A stretch of 64,000 bases of DNA from Subtercola boreus (lineage in GTDB: Bacteria; Actinomycetota; Actinomycetes; Actinomycetales; Microbacteriaceae): contig NZ_VFOO01000001.1 in assembly GCF_006716115.1 (NCBI RefSeq), forward strand, positions 3,906,001 through 3,970,000, read 5' to 3'. Positions 44,201-50,565 of this stretch are shown here, in pieces; the first letter of the stretch is position 1; each line of letters begins with the position of its first letter. A program made the position numbers and the translations under genes. The notes under the pieces were generated by a model that worked only from the letters and a program-made list of their open reading frames with translations, was not told where the DNA came from and did no database searches.

Positions 44201-46919
44201 TCTCAGCATCTCGACGACGGCCGACAGCGGCACCACGTCGCCCGGCGCCACCGTCACCTACACGACCACCGCGACCAACACCGGCCCGACGGTCTACACC
44301 TCCGCACGCGTCACCGACAATCTGGTCGGCGCGCTCTCCGACGGTGTCTACAACGCCGATGCGTCGTCGACCAGTGGCAGCGTCAGTTTCAGCGGCACCC
44401 GACTGTCGTGGGTGGGTGATCTCGCTCTCGGCCAGAGCGTGAGCATCACCTACAGCATCACCGTCGACGATCCCGACCTCGGTGACCGCATCCTCGCGAA
44501 CGCCGTCACCTCGTCGGAGCTCGGAAGCACCTGCGCCCCAGGAACCACGAACCCGCTGTGCGCGACCGAGGTGATCGTGCTCGTGCCGGAGCTCCTGCTC
44601 ACCGTCACCGCCGACACCGAGACGACCGTGCCGGGCGGCGTCGTCGGCTACACCGTCGCGATCGCGAATGCCGGGCAGACCGACTACACGGCCGCCGGGG
44701 TCGTCGTCGACCTGTCGGGGGCGCTCGACGACGCCACCGGTCCGGATGCGCTGACCGCCACTCGCGGCGATGTGCAGTCGTCTGCCACGGGGATCCAGTG
44801 GAACGGCGACCTCGCGGCGGGGCAGTCCGCGATCATCCACTATTCGCTCACGGTGGCCGACCCCGACGTCGGCGACCGGGTGCTGGCGACCAGTGCCAGC
44901 ACGACGGCGGCCGGGGGCGACTGTTCGGCATCCGGAGCCTGTGCCAACACGGTGACCGTGCTGATTCCCGGGCTCGCGATCGCCGCGTCGACCTCCACCG
45001 CCAGCACGACCCCCGGCGGCACGGTCGTCGTCACGATCGCCGTGACGAACACCGGCCAGACCGCGTACACCAGCGCAGACTTCACGTCGTCGCTCGCGGA
45101 GGTCGTCGACGACGCCCAGCTGAGCGGCCCGGTGTCCGCCACTTCGGGAACAGCGAGTGTCTCCGACCAGACGCTGGACTGGGCGGGCGCTCTCGCCCTC
45201 GGCCAGATCGCGACGATCAGCTACACCGTGGTCGTCGACGACCCCGACACGGGAGACCGGACGCTGGCGAGCTCGGTGGTCTCGGGGTCCCCCGGCAGCA
45301 CCTGCCCTGTCGGCGGCGACGACCCGGCGTGCGCCATCTCGGTCACGGTGCTGATTCCCCAGCTGACCGTCGTGAAGACAGCAGACACGCCCAGCACCCA
45401 GCCGGGCGGGGTCATTGGATACACCATTCTCGTCTCGAACAGCGGCCAGACCGCCTACACCGCCGCCACCGTCTCCGACTCTCTCGCCGGAGTGCTGACC
45501 GACGCCGACTACAACCTCGACGTCGTGGTCGCCGGCGGTGGAACCCTCAACTACACCGCCCCCACCCTGGCCTGGGCCGGCGATCTCGCCGTAGGCGCTT
45601 CCGCGCGGATCACCTACTCGGTCACCGTGAAGGATCCCGACCCCGGGGACAAGCTCGTCACGAACACCGTCGTCTCGGCGTCGCCGGGCAGCACCTGCCG
45701 TCCCGGTGCGACGTCGGCCGCCTGTTCCACCGTCGTGCGGGTTCTGGTGCCGGACCTAGAACTGCGCACCACGGCCGACAGCAGCACCGTCGTCGCCGGC
45801 AGCTCAGTGCACTACACGATCACCGTCACCAACACCGGGCAGACCGCCTACGAGCCGGCGACGGTCGTGGCCCCGCTCGGCGGGATGCTCGACGATGCGA
45901 CCTATAACGCCGACGCGACAGCCACCGGCGGCGACGTCTCCCTCTCCAGCGACGGTGCCGCTCTCGTCTGGGTCGGCGCCGTCGACCTGGCCGGCACCAT
46001 CACAATCACCTTCTCGATGACCGCCGATCTTCCCGCGACGGGCGACCACGTTCTGGCCGGCACTCTCACGTCTCCGAGTGCAGGTGCGTACTGCGCGGCT
46101 CCGCCGGGCCCCGGATGCTCGACCACCGTCGCGGTGCTGATCCCGTCACTCTCCATCAGCAAGACCGCGGACCAGGCGACGGCGGTCGCCGGCTCATCCG
46201 TGGTCTTCACCCTCACCGCCACCAACACGGGCGAAGCCGACTACGCCGACGCCGACCTGCACGATTCGCTCGCCGGCGTGCTCGACGCCGCCGCCTACAA
46301 CAACGACGCTTCCGCCACCACAGGCTCGGTCGGCTTCAGCTCGGGATCGGTCCAGTGGCACGGGGCATTGGCCCGCGGAGCCGTCGTCGTGGTGACCTAC
46401 TCGGTCACCGCCCTCATCGAGGCCCCCGAAGACGCTGTACTCGTCAACGCCGTCACGTCGGACACCGTCGGCAGCACCTGCGTCGACGGGAGCGTCGATC
46501 CGGCGTGCTCTGTCACCGTTCCCGTCGCCGCCCGCAGCATCAGCATCTCGGGCCTGACCTCGTCGTTCACGCTGACCGGTCTCCCGAACAGCACGGTCAC
46601 GAAAGACGGTGCTGTCACGATGACCGTCGACACGAACAGCAACGGCGGCTACCTCGTCGCGGTGCAGTCGGAATCACCCGTGCTCACCCCCCTGGCGGTC
46701 TCGAATGCTGAGACGATTCCGCTCGCGAACCTCGGCGTCAGGGCGAGCAGCTCGTCCGTCTTCGTACCTCTTGCGATGACCCCCTTCGTGGTCGCCGACA
46801 TCACACACGCCTCGGCGCCGGGCGGAGACGGCGTCAGCAACGACTACCGCGTCGACATCCCGTTCGTCCCCAGCGACACCTATTCGGGCACGCTGACCTA
46901 CATCGTCAGCGCTCAATGA
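35259..46919 (+). CDS. Giant modular surface protein (lectin-like, 21 DUF11 repeats, WxL-like C-end)
   Basis: Encodes 3,886 residues. Domains in order: signal peptide (1-36, cleavage near SATA); L-type lectin-like domain (37-340, with GGGSLGYS and AYLGVGLDVFGNF); one beta domain (345-470); IPT/TIG (475-575); two FN3 domains (580-765); three putative-Ig/cadherin-like units with GEVGVAYS openings and PPGLTL...GVLAGTPT (765-1027); 21 DUF11 repeats of about 130 residues (1028-3757); and a C-terminal domain homologous to the small secreted protein (3758-3886). There is no LPxTG, membrane helix or wall-binding repeat, so attachment must be through partners. Each DUF11 unit ends in a cysteine pair. 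It could be a very long fibre presenting a glycan-binding tip. Confidence 0.9.
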   Translation: MSRHARPRGRALAIIAAIALAVSTVVVVTPLSATAAGTVLFQNSFANRTVDGTGSVTVPTPTNGTNAICLTASGNSATLPLLSCPGTSDAQGAGKLRMTNATGNQIGGVFGETSFPTSNGLDVTFNTYQWGGGSADGMAFMLSAIDPANPAAPTAIGPGGGSLGYSPAGSVKGLPNAYLGVGLDVFGNFSSTGFQGTGCTNVPNITASVAGAVVVRGPGNNLAGYCGLTTTYTGSPSSRVALHTSTRAASAVPVQVLINPTSSAFASTTGVSVDAGTYKVVVTPVGGATKTLTGPLPTVAAGVYPSTSWLNSAGVPRQLGFAFVGSTGSVTDNHEASDVKVLTFNPVPQLSVAGTSFSAANPAVGAPVTYSVATGVQVGANETSPISMTMTTPAGVVPVGAFGSGWLCGSPNAQTVTCVTTASSFANGTALPTITVVAIVTSASMTAATVQNASTARVSSIDANPDTDSIMTAGTLPSAPSVTSVSPTIGAISGGGSLTVSGTSLTAATAIEIGTAAEQGAATPVVLLPCASGPAAGCFTVSGNTLVISSMPARASAAGVSVTVVTQGLASAATYVYASAPATPVAPTATAGTTSAVVNWVATATNGSALTTYTVVAYLGTTVASTVVVDAAQLTRTFTGLTVGGSYTFTVAATNAYGTSAASPKSTAVVPYTVPGAPVISAATAGDSSATLTYSAPSNGSSVITGYTVTPYLGNTAQAAQVFTGTATTQTVVGLTPGSAYTFTVAAQNAAGTGAASARSTAITPNQSPSLTFAAPPAGEVGVAYSRTLTVTNGTSPFTWSVSAGTLPPGLTLGATTGVLAGTPTTAGSYTFTVQIVDASAQTASRSVTVVIAAAPSIAFAPTPGEVGVALSQQPVLSGGTAPIVWRVAAGSLPAGVTLDAGTGLLSGTPTASGTFSPTLTATDAFGQVASKQVTLVIVALPTLTFAAPAAGQVGVAYSTSFDVTGGTLPLVWSIAAGSLPTGLTLNPNTGVVSGTPTTADTSTLTVSVVDANGQSATRGISMVMSAGPLVITVSTNVASAVPGSAVAYTITAANTSTTAFSSVSFSNPLAAVLDDATYNSNVSASSGTPSFASNTIAWTGALAAGATVTLTYSVTVRSPDTGNKILSSAVTSPTLGTNCATGGTDARCSSIVTVPGLTIVKTADAASVVPGATVRFTVTATNSGQTAYPAATFSDQLAGVLDDAAYNADGTATSGAVSYASQALTWTGALAVGASATLTYSVTVANPDTGDRALTGSVVSASAGSSCPAVGAAPQCSTSVAVTVPALALTTHASTATTTPGGAVTYTLTIANTGQTPYPATTTATLALAGALDDATAGTPSVVGGGTAAIDTSTGNLLWTGGLALGATVTVTVVLTVRTPDSGDKTMTTLTTSPAAGSVCPVGGSSPACVTTVQVKIPALSIATAADVAHTTPGSVVNYTLSVSNTGQTPYLGATVSDELAGLLDDAVSANDAAASTGSVSVSGTVLTWTGDLAVGATASITFSVTVSSPDTGDRTLTTLVRSTTTGANCVAGVTGPPCATSTVVLIPTLAFASSFDSTTTTPGSVVSYTVTVTNTGETAYSGAVVTVDPSAALDDATYNRDAAASAGALLVAADGTVAWTLSLATGASATATLTFTVGSAVAGDRSLSVRVASEAPGSLCLPASANASCVATTSVLLPALTLTTSSNTATVNPGGTVVYTVTAENTGETAYPAAAFSDSLAGVLTDSTFDFSSASATRGTLTYTDQVLAWTGALGIGQTATITYSVVVLDPDPGDKQLRHTVSSSTAGNNCFTGSTDARCSSAVSVLVPSLTVLATANTASTVPGASVGYTVTVTNSGPTVFPSARVTDSLAGLLDDASYNGGVTADIGVVIASPTELIWSGALDPGQVATITFSVVVNAADSGDDLLQNSVSSTSSGNNCAAAPDARCQVVVPVARLVLSQSYSQPTVTPGSLLTLTAVFVNTGQVAYNSITVDSLSADTVDDALPTGDQTATSGTLSLTATAIEWTGSIPIGGTVTVTGTLRVADPDTGNKTITGTVRSTAPGNTCPPGGTDARCTSLATVLLPGLTVSTTANATAALPGSTVAYTVTLQNTGQTAYPTAAATVPLAGVLDDADYAADASSTSGSVQYSGSTLSWAGPLAVGATVTIQYSVTVHAAGTGSGDKTMVTRVTSANVGSTCPAASGNAACGTTVLVLTPALTIVQTADAASTTLGTTVGYTVTVTNSGQTAYSGASFALDLAAVLDDATFTAGSLTATRGSATLSSGVITWSGGLTPTQAATIHYSVAVNNPSTGNRSMASSVVSPTVGSNCPSGSTDVRCSSTVPITDSVSLTFTSTATVSSTVVGATVQYTVTAANSSATSQPATFADALAGVLDDAVYNSDATATTGSVGFSASTLTWSGTLASGATATITYSVTVGALGAGDHVLSNRVSSTSMPASNNCIAASADPRCVTAVPIAALLIQQHYTETSTTPGSLIHLSATFTNTGGYAYTGITIVSPSASTVDDALPSGDQTASSGTLILSATSISWTGSIPVGGTVTVSGTLTVKNPDTGDRLISGTLSSTAPGSNCPAAGTDPRCTATLAVLLPGLTISQSANASVVMPGSTVTYSVSIHNSGQTTYSNATVADSLAGVLDDATYLGDAAASAGAVTFDSPTLTWVGSLVPDATATITYSVRVNDPDLGDKTMINQLASSDVGSSCLPATANAACRTSLVVLTPALTIVTSTDSSTSAPGETVVYTVTIANTGQVDAADAVLTASLAGVLDDAVYAGGITATAGTATIVATTLAWHGPLAIGAEATISYAVVVGAGTTGDSVLLQRVVSTDSGSTCQIGSIDTRCVTSVAIARLHIVNVADVDTTYPTGVVAYTGTFTNTGQVPYIGISVSTSFLDSADDATYNGDAGVDSGSLLLTPETGQIVWTGDIPVGGTVVLTGSVTVNNPDLGDLVIGSRMTSTAAGSSCLTSELPGCSNRVAVLLPILSISTTADSGTTSPGATVTYTTTATNTGPTVYTSARVTDNLVGALSDGVYNADASSTSGSVSFSGTRLSWVGDLALGQSVSITYSITVDDPDLGDRILANAVTSSELGSTCAPGTTNPLCATEVIVLVPELLLTVTADTETTVPGGVVGYTVAIANAGQTDYTAAGVVVDLSGALDDATGPDALTATRGDVQSSATGIQWNGDLAAGQSAIIHYSLTVADPDVGDRVLATSASTTAAGGDCSASGACANTVTVLIPGLAIAASTSTASTTPGGTVVVTIAVTNTGQTAYTSADFTSSLAEVVDDAQLSGPVSATSGTASVSDQTLDWAGALALGQIATISYTVVVDDPDTGDRTLASSVVSGSPGSTCPVGGDDPACAISVTVLIPQLTVVKTADTPSTQPGGVIGYTILVSNSGQTAYTAATVSDSLAGVLTDADYNLDVVVAGGGTLNYTAPTLAWAGDLAVGASARITYSVTVKDPDPGDKLVTNTVVSASPGSTCRPGATSAACSTVVRVLVPDLELRTTADSSTVVAGSSVHYTITVTNTGQTAYEPATVVAPLGGMLDDATYNADATATGGDVSLSSDGAALVWVGAVDLAGTITITFSMTADLPATGDHVLAGTLTSPSAGAYCAAPPGPGCSTTVAVLIPSLSISKTADQATAVAGSSVVFTLTATNTGEADYADADLHDSLAGVLDAAAYNNDASATTGSVGFSSGSVQWHGALARGAVVVVTYSVTALIEAPEDAVLVNAVTSDTVGSTCVDGSVDPACSVTVPVAARSISISGLTSSFTLTGLPNSTVTKDGAVTMTVDTNSNGGYLVAVQSESPVLTPLAVSNAETIPLANLGVRASSSSVFVPLAMTPFVVADITHASAPGGDGVSNDYRVDIPFVPSDTYSGTLTYIVSAQ
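38340..46529 (+). repeat. Coding array of 21 DUF11 repeats
   Basis: The units start with a PxLxI/V motif, carry a VPGxxVxYTVTxxNTGQTxY segment and LAGVLDDA, then SxxLxWTGxLxxGxxxxITYSV, and end with GSxC-x(5-9)-C. Period is about 130 codons (390 bp). Units 8, 12 and 15 form a subtype beginning with a different strand pattern (e.g. SADTVDDALPTGDQT) and units 8-10 resemble 12-14 in order, so blocks of several units were duplicated. Confidence 0.85.
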
Positions 46920-46923
46920 CCCC

Positions 46924-46941
46924 TGAGCGACTATCCGCTCA
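46924..46941 (+). terminator. Weak hairpin after the giant gene
   Basis: TGAGCG (46924-46929) pairs with CGCTCA (46936-46941). The same CGCTCA also ends the coding region (46910-46915), so two alternative hairpins are possible. No T-run follows; termination strength is doubtful. Confidence 0.35.
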
Positions 46942-46960
46942 CGGACAGTGCGGGTCACTT

Positions 46961-47087
46961 GGGATACTAAATGGTCAAGCCACCCACTCAATCGGCTCTC
47001 AGATAGCCTGATTTGCAGGGTGTGCGTTATTCTTAGCACAATGGAAACCTGCCGGAAACAGCATCTGGGATACAAATTAAGTATCCC
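46961..47087. promoter_or_regulatory. Operator-like palindrome upstream of the MFS operon
   Basis: GGGATAC (47067-47073) and GTATCCC (47081-47087) form a perfect 7-bp inverted repeat with an AT-only 7-bp centre, 53 bp before the MFS start. A further half-site GGGATAC lies at 46961-46967. The GntR gene that ends this operon is the natural candidate to bind here; this is inferred. Confidence 0.6.
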
Positions 47088-47139
47088 CGCGGAACCGGCT
47101 CTCGGGTCCGCCTCCTACCTCACCTGCTGGGAGCTCCAT

Positions 47140-48573
47140 ATGACTGCTGTATCCCGCCCCACCCTCGCACCTGCCTCCGGCCACTCTGTGGCAACCGTCC
47201 TCGACTCGATCGGCTTCACCCGCGCCCAGTTCTGGATCTTCATGCTCATCCTCGCCGGGGAGTTCTTCGACACGCTCGAACAGAACTCCGTCGGCGCCAT
47301 GGGCACGAACATCAAGAACTCCCTGCAGATCGGCGACTTCCAACTCACCTCGATCAACACCGCGACGGTGATCGGTGGTCTGATCGGCCGGCTCCTCGCC
47401 GGATACCTTGCCGACAAGTACGGTCGGCGGTTCGCGCTCAGCCTGAACCTTCTGGTCTACTCCCTCGGCGGCCTGATCAGTGCGCTCTCCGTCAACTACG
47501 AGATGCTGCTCGTCAGCCGGCTCATCGTCGGCATCGGCATCGGCGGCGAATTCATGATCGGCATCGTGATGATCTCGGAGATGGTCGCGACAAAGTACCG
47601 CGGCACCGCGATCGGCGCGATCAACGTCGGAGCCGGCGGCCTCGGCAACTTCATCTCCTACGGACTGTTCCTGCTGCTTCTCGGGCCCCTCGAGAGCCCG
47701 CTCGGCGGCGCCGACACGGTCTGGCGCTGGTCATTCGTGATCCTCGCCGTTCCGGCCCTGTTCGTGGTCTTCTACCGACGACGTCTGCCCGAGACCCCCC
47801 GGTTCCTCCTCTCGAAGGGCCGGGTGGAAGAGGCGAACCGTTCGCTGGCGATCCTCGCGTCGAACACCCTGAAGTACACAGGAGCTCGCCCGCCGGTCGA
47901 ACTCACCCCCGAAGACCTCCCGCCGGTGAAGATGTCTGCCTCACCCACCGCGGTATTCAGCCGCCCGGTCATCCGGCGCACTGCAGCACTCGGAATCGCC
48001 TCCTGGATGGCTTTCGGCTCGCAGGTCACCCTCAACTTCCTGATGCCGACCCTGCTCGTGGAGCGCGGCTACTCCGTGGCTGAGAGCCTGCTCTACACGA
48101 TGATCATGAACGTCGGATCGCTGCTCGGCGCGACCACCGCGGCGCTCATCGCGGGACGGGTCGGTCGCCGTACCGCCGTTGGCGCCGCCGGCGTGCTGGG
48201 CTGCCTCACAGCGCTCGCCTTCGCCGGGTTGGGTGACAGCACCGGCGCGATCCTGGTGCTCGGCGCCCTGTTCCAGTTCTTCACGATGGTCACCAACACG
48301 ACCCTCGCGGGTTGGACCGCTGAAGTGTTCCCGACGAAGATCCGCGCATCCGGTGCGTCTATCGTCAACGGAATCGGCAACATCGCCGGCGCCGTGATGC
48401 CCTTCCTCGCCGTCGCCCTCTACGGTTCGTTCGCGTTCGCCGGCGTCTTCGGGCTCGCCGCCGTCATGTACGCCATCCTCGTCATCGCTTCACGGTTCGC
48501 ACCAGAGACCCGGGGCCGCTCACTCGAGGACGTCAACGAGAACGCCATCGCGCAGGCCGCCGCCACACACTGA
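47140..48573 (+). CDS. MFS transporter (sugar/organic-acid porter type)
   Basis: Encodes 477 residues from the ATG at 47140 with GGGAG upstream; the longer frame has no site. About 12 membrane helices. Family signatures: GRLLAGYLADKYGRR between TM2 and TM3, RLIVGIGIGGEFM, and PETRGRSLEDVNE at the C-terminal end, typical of sugar-porter and aromatic/organic-acid symporters. First gene of an operon with a solute-binding-like protein, a cyclodeaminase-family and a racemase-family enzyme, so the substrate is probably an amino-acid-like or hydantoin-like compound. Confidence 0.88.
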   Translation: MTAVSRPTLAPASGHSVATVLDSIGFTRAQFWIFMLILAGEFFDTLEQNSVGAMGTNIKNSLQIGDFQLTSINTATVIGGLIGRLLAGYLADKYGRRFALSLNLLVYSLGGLISALSVNYEMLLVSRLIVGIGIGGEFMIGIVMISEMVATKYRGTAIGAINVGAGGLGNFISYGLFLLLLGPLESPLGGADTVWRWSFVILAVPALFVVFYRRRLPETPRFLLSKGRVEEANRSLAILASNTLKYTGARPPVELTPEDLPPVKMSASPTAVFSRPVIRRTAALGIASWMAFGSQVTLNFLMPTLLVERGYSVAESLLYTMIMNVGSLLGATTAALIAGRVGRRTAVGAAGVLGCLTALAFAGLGDSTGAILVLGALFQFFTMVTNTTLAGWTAEVFPTKIRASGASIVNGIGNIAGAVMPFLAVALYGSFAFAGVFGLAAVMYAILVIASRFAPETRGRSLEDVNENAIAQAAATH

Positions 48574-48590
48574 ACCACCCACGATCCACC

Positions 48591-48625
48591 CCGCCCCGGT
48601 GCTGCACTCTGCGGCACCGGGGCGG
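48591..48625 (+). terminator. Strong intercistronic stem-loop
   Basis: CCGCCCCGGTGC (48591-48602) pairs perfectly with GCACCGGGGCGG (48614-48625) over an 11-nt loop. It fills the 73-bp gap between transporter and binding-protein genes and ends 5 bp before the ribosome site. Without a T-run it may attenuate or protect mRNA, giving different levels of the two products. Confidence 0.6.
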
Positions 48626-48646
48626 ACACAGAGAAAGAAGAACCAC

Positions 48647-49546
48647 ATGGACACCCTGAAGATCTCCGCCACCGCCAACGGTCTGAACTACCTCCCCGAG
48701 TACGTCGCCGACGTCGGCGGCATCTTCGCCGCAGCGGGACTCTCGGTGACGGCGACGGCATGCGACCCCTGGACCGGTGTGCTCGACGACCTCGACTCGG
48801 GCGCCGCCGATCTGGCACTGGGCGGTCTCTGGGTGCCCGGAATGTACGCAGGAATGGATCGCCGACTCACCGTCGTCGGTCAACTCAACAATGCCTTCCC
48901 GATGACCATCGTCGCCCGGACCGCCACAGACCCGATCAGCCTCGACTGGCTGGCCGGGAAGGTCGTGCTCGCCCCGGGCGCGGGCGGCAGCGCGCCGTTC
49001 GAATTCACCGCGGGTCTCATCCGCAAGGCGGGCCTGGATGTCGCGGCAACCAGGTGGGTGCGCGACCTGTCGACCGCCATGCTGATCGAGCTCTACCGAG
49101 GCGGCCTCGGTGATGCGATCATCCTCGACCTGGTCTCAGCTGAGGAAGTCGTCGCCGCCGGCCACGGAACCATCGTCTTCCGTCACCTCGACGCCGGCGT
49201 GATGCCCAACAGCGTCTACTACGCCCGCACCGAACGCGTCGAGGAACTCGCTGACCGCACCGCACGCTTCGTCGGTGCGATCGAGACGGCCATGAAAAAG
49301 ATCACCGCCGGCGACGCCGACGCCGAGATCGAAGCCGTGCTTGCCTCCCGCTTCTCCGGCCGCGACCCGGTGCTGCTTCGCCGGGCTGTCGACGAAATGG
49401 CCCGCGGGGGAGTGTGGGACACCACCGTCATCGACTCCGACGCCTCCGACCGGTGGATGCGCATCCTCACCGACGCGGGCCTCATCGTTCGCGCCCCCTC
49501 CCTCGCCGAGCTCACCGGGAGCCATGCGGTGGGCGCCGTCTCGTGA
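48647..49546 (+). CDS. Solute-binding-like protein (NMT1/THI5 type) without signal peptide
   Basis: Encodes 299 residues from the ATG at 48647 after GAGAAAGAAG. The fold pattern matches periplasmic binding proteins of the taurine/nitrate/thiamine-precursor class (YLPEYVADVGGIFAAAGLSV; GAADLALGG; LAGKVVLAPGAGGSAP). It begins directly with the first strand and has no signal peptide or lipobox, and no ABC permease or ATPase is nearby. It may bind a ligand in the cytosol, or be an enzyme that uses this fold. It overlaps the next gene by GTGA. Confidence 0.8.
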   Translation: MDTLKISATANGLNYLPEYVADVGGIFAAAGLSVTATACDPWTGVLDDLDSGAADLALGGLWVPGMYAGMDRRLTVVGQLNNAFPMTIVARTATDPISLDWLAGKVVLAPGAGGSAPFEFTAGLIRKAGLDVAATRWVRDLSTAMLIELYRGGLGDAIILDLVSAEEVVAAGHGTIVFRHLDAGVMPNSVYYARTERVEELADRTARFVGAIETAMKKITAGDADAEIEAVLASRFSGRDPVLLRRAVDEMARGGVWDTTVIDSDASDRWMRILTDAGLIVRAPSLAELTGSHAVGAVS

Positions 49547-50565
49547 CCCTCCTTCTCAGCGCGGAGCAGATCGCCGGCCTGATCGGTGACGTCGACGTGA
49601 CGGAGGCCGTCGAGGCAGTGTTCACCGACCTCGGTTCGGGCGAGATGACCCAGCCCGCCCCCGTCACCCTGACCGGGGCAGACGACGGCATCTTCCTCCC
49701 GATGGTCGCCCGGTCGGATCGGCTCGGTCTCGTCGCGGTCAAGCTGATGGCGGACATCCCGCAGAACGCAGGCCGGGGACTGCCGACGCAACGTTCGACC
49801 ATCCTCGTCTCGTCCGTGCTCACCGGCGAATGTGTCGCCGTGCTCGACGGGGGGATCATCACCCGTTTGCGCACCGCTGCCGCCTCCGCTGTTGCCACCC
49901 GGCAGCTCGCCCGGCGGGACAGTCGTGTGCTCGGCCTCATCGGGGCCGGAAATCTGGCGACGGAGCACGTTCGCGCCCTAAGGGCGGTCTCCTCGCTCAG
50001 TGAGGTCATCGTCTGGTCACGCTCAGCCGCGACCGTCGAGCGGTTCCTGCACAGCCTGGACTCAGACATCCGCGGCACCACAGTCGTGGCCGAGAACCCG
50101 CAGACCGTCGCCGAGAACTGCGATGTGCTCTGCACCCTCACGCCATCGGTCGAGCCGATCGTGCGGGGGGCGTGGTTGCAGGCCGGCCAGCATGTCAACG
50201 CTGTCGGTGCCAGGCCCCGGCCCACGCACCGCGAGCTCGACGGCGCGGCGATGGCCGCCGGCACCCTGTTCGTCGACAGCGCTGCGACCGCGCGAGCGAA
50301 ATCCGGCGACCTGTTGCAGGCCATCGCGGACGGGTCGCTGAGCGTGGAGACCCCGCTGCGTGAGCTCGGCGACGTCATGGCACGCACAGCCACCGGGCGC
50401 ACGTCGCGCGACGAGATCACCGTGTTCGACTCCGTCGGACTCGCAGCGCAGGACCTCGCGGTCGCTGCCCGGCTGATCGACCTCGCGCGTCTGCGCGGCG
50501 CGGGGTCCGACATCCACCTCTCAGCGGCCGCTCTGGCGAGCACGGTCGCGGCGGTGACCGTATGA
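49543..50565 (+). CDS. Ornithine cyclodeaminase / mu-crystallin family enzyme
   Basis: Encodes 340 residues from a GTG at 49543 (GTGA overlap with the previous stop). The NAD-binding motif LGLIGAGNLATEHVRAL lies near residue 125. Typical N-terminal segments are VAVKLMADIPQNAGRGLPT and the catalytic-region AVLDGGIITRLRTAAASAVA. Members are amino-acid cyclodeaminases, imine reductases or alanine dehydrogenases. The context with a racemase and transporter suggests reductive or deaminating metabolism of an imported amino-acid-like compound. Confidence 0.88.
   Translation: MTLLLSAEQIAGLIGDVDVTEAVEAVFTDLGSGEMTQPAPVTLTGADDGIFLPMVARSDRLGLVAVKLMADIPQNAGRGLPTQRSTILVSSVLTGECVAVLDGGIITRLRTAAASAVATRQLARRDSRVLGLIGAGNLATEHVRALRAVSSLSEVIVWSRSAATVERFLHSLDSDIRGTTVVAENPQTVAENCDVLCTLTPSVEPIVRGAWLQAGQHVNAVGARPRPTHRELDGAAMAAGTLFVDSAATARAKSGDLLQAIADGSLSVETPLRELGDVMARTATGRTSRDEITVFDSVGLAAQDLAVAARLIDLARLRGAGSDIHLSAAALASTVAAVTV

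Noticed and set aside
42285-44840. Long antisense open frame across the DUF11 array
   Set aside because: Same reason: periodic composition mirrors the repeats and no ribosome site or known motif is present.
38340-46529. CRISPR or DNA-level satellite array
   Set aside because: Period of about 390 bp, divergent at DNA level and fully coding; these are protein domain repeats.
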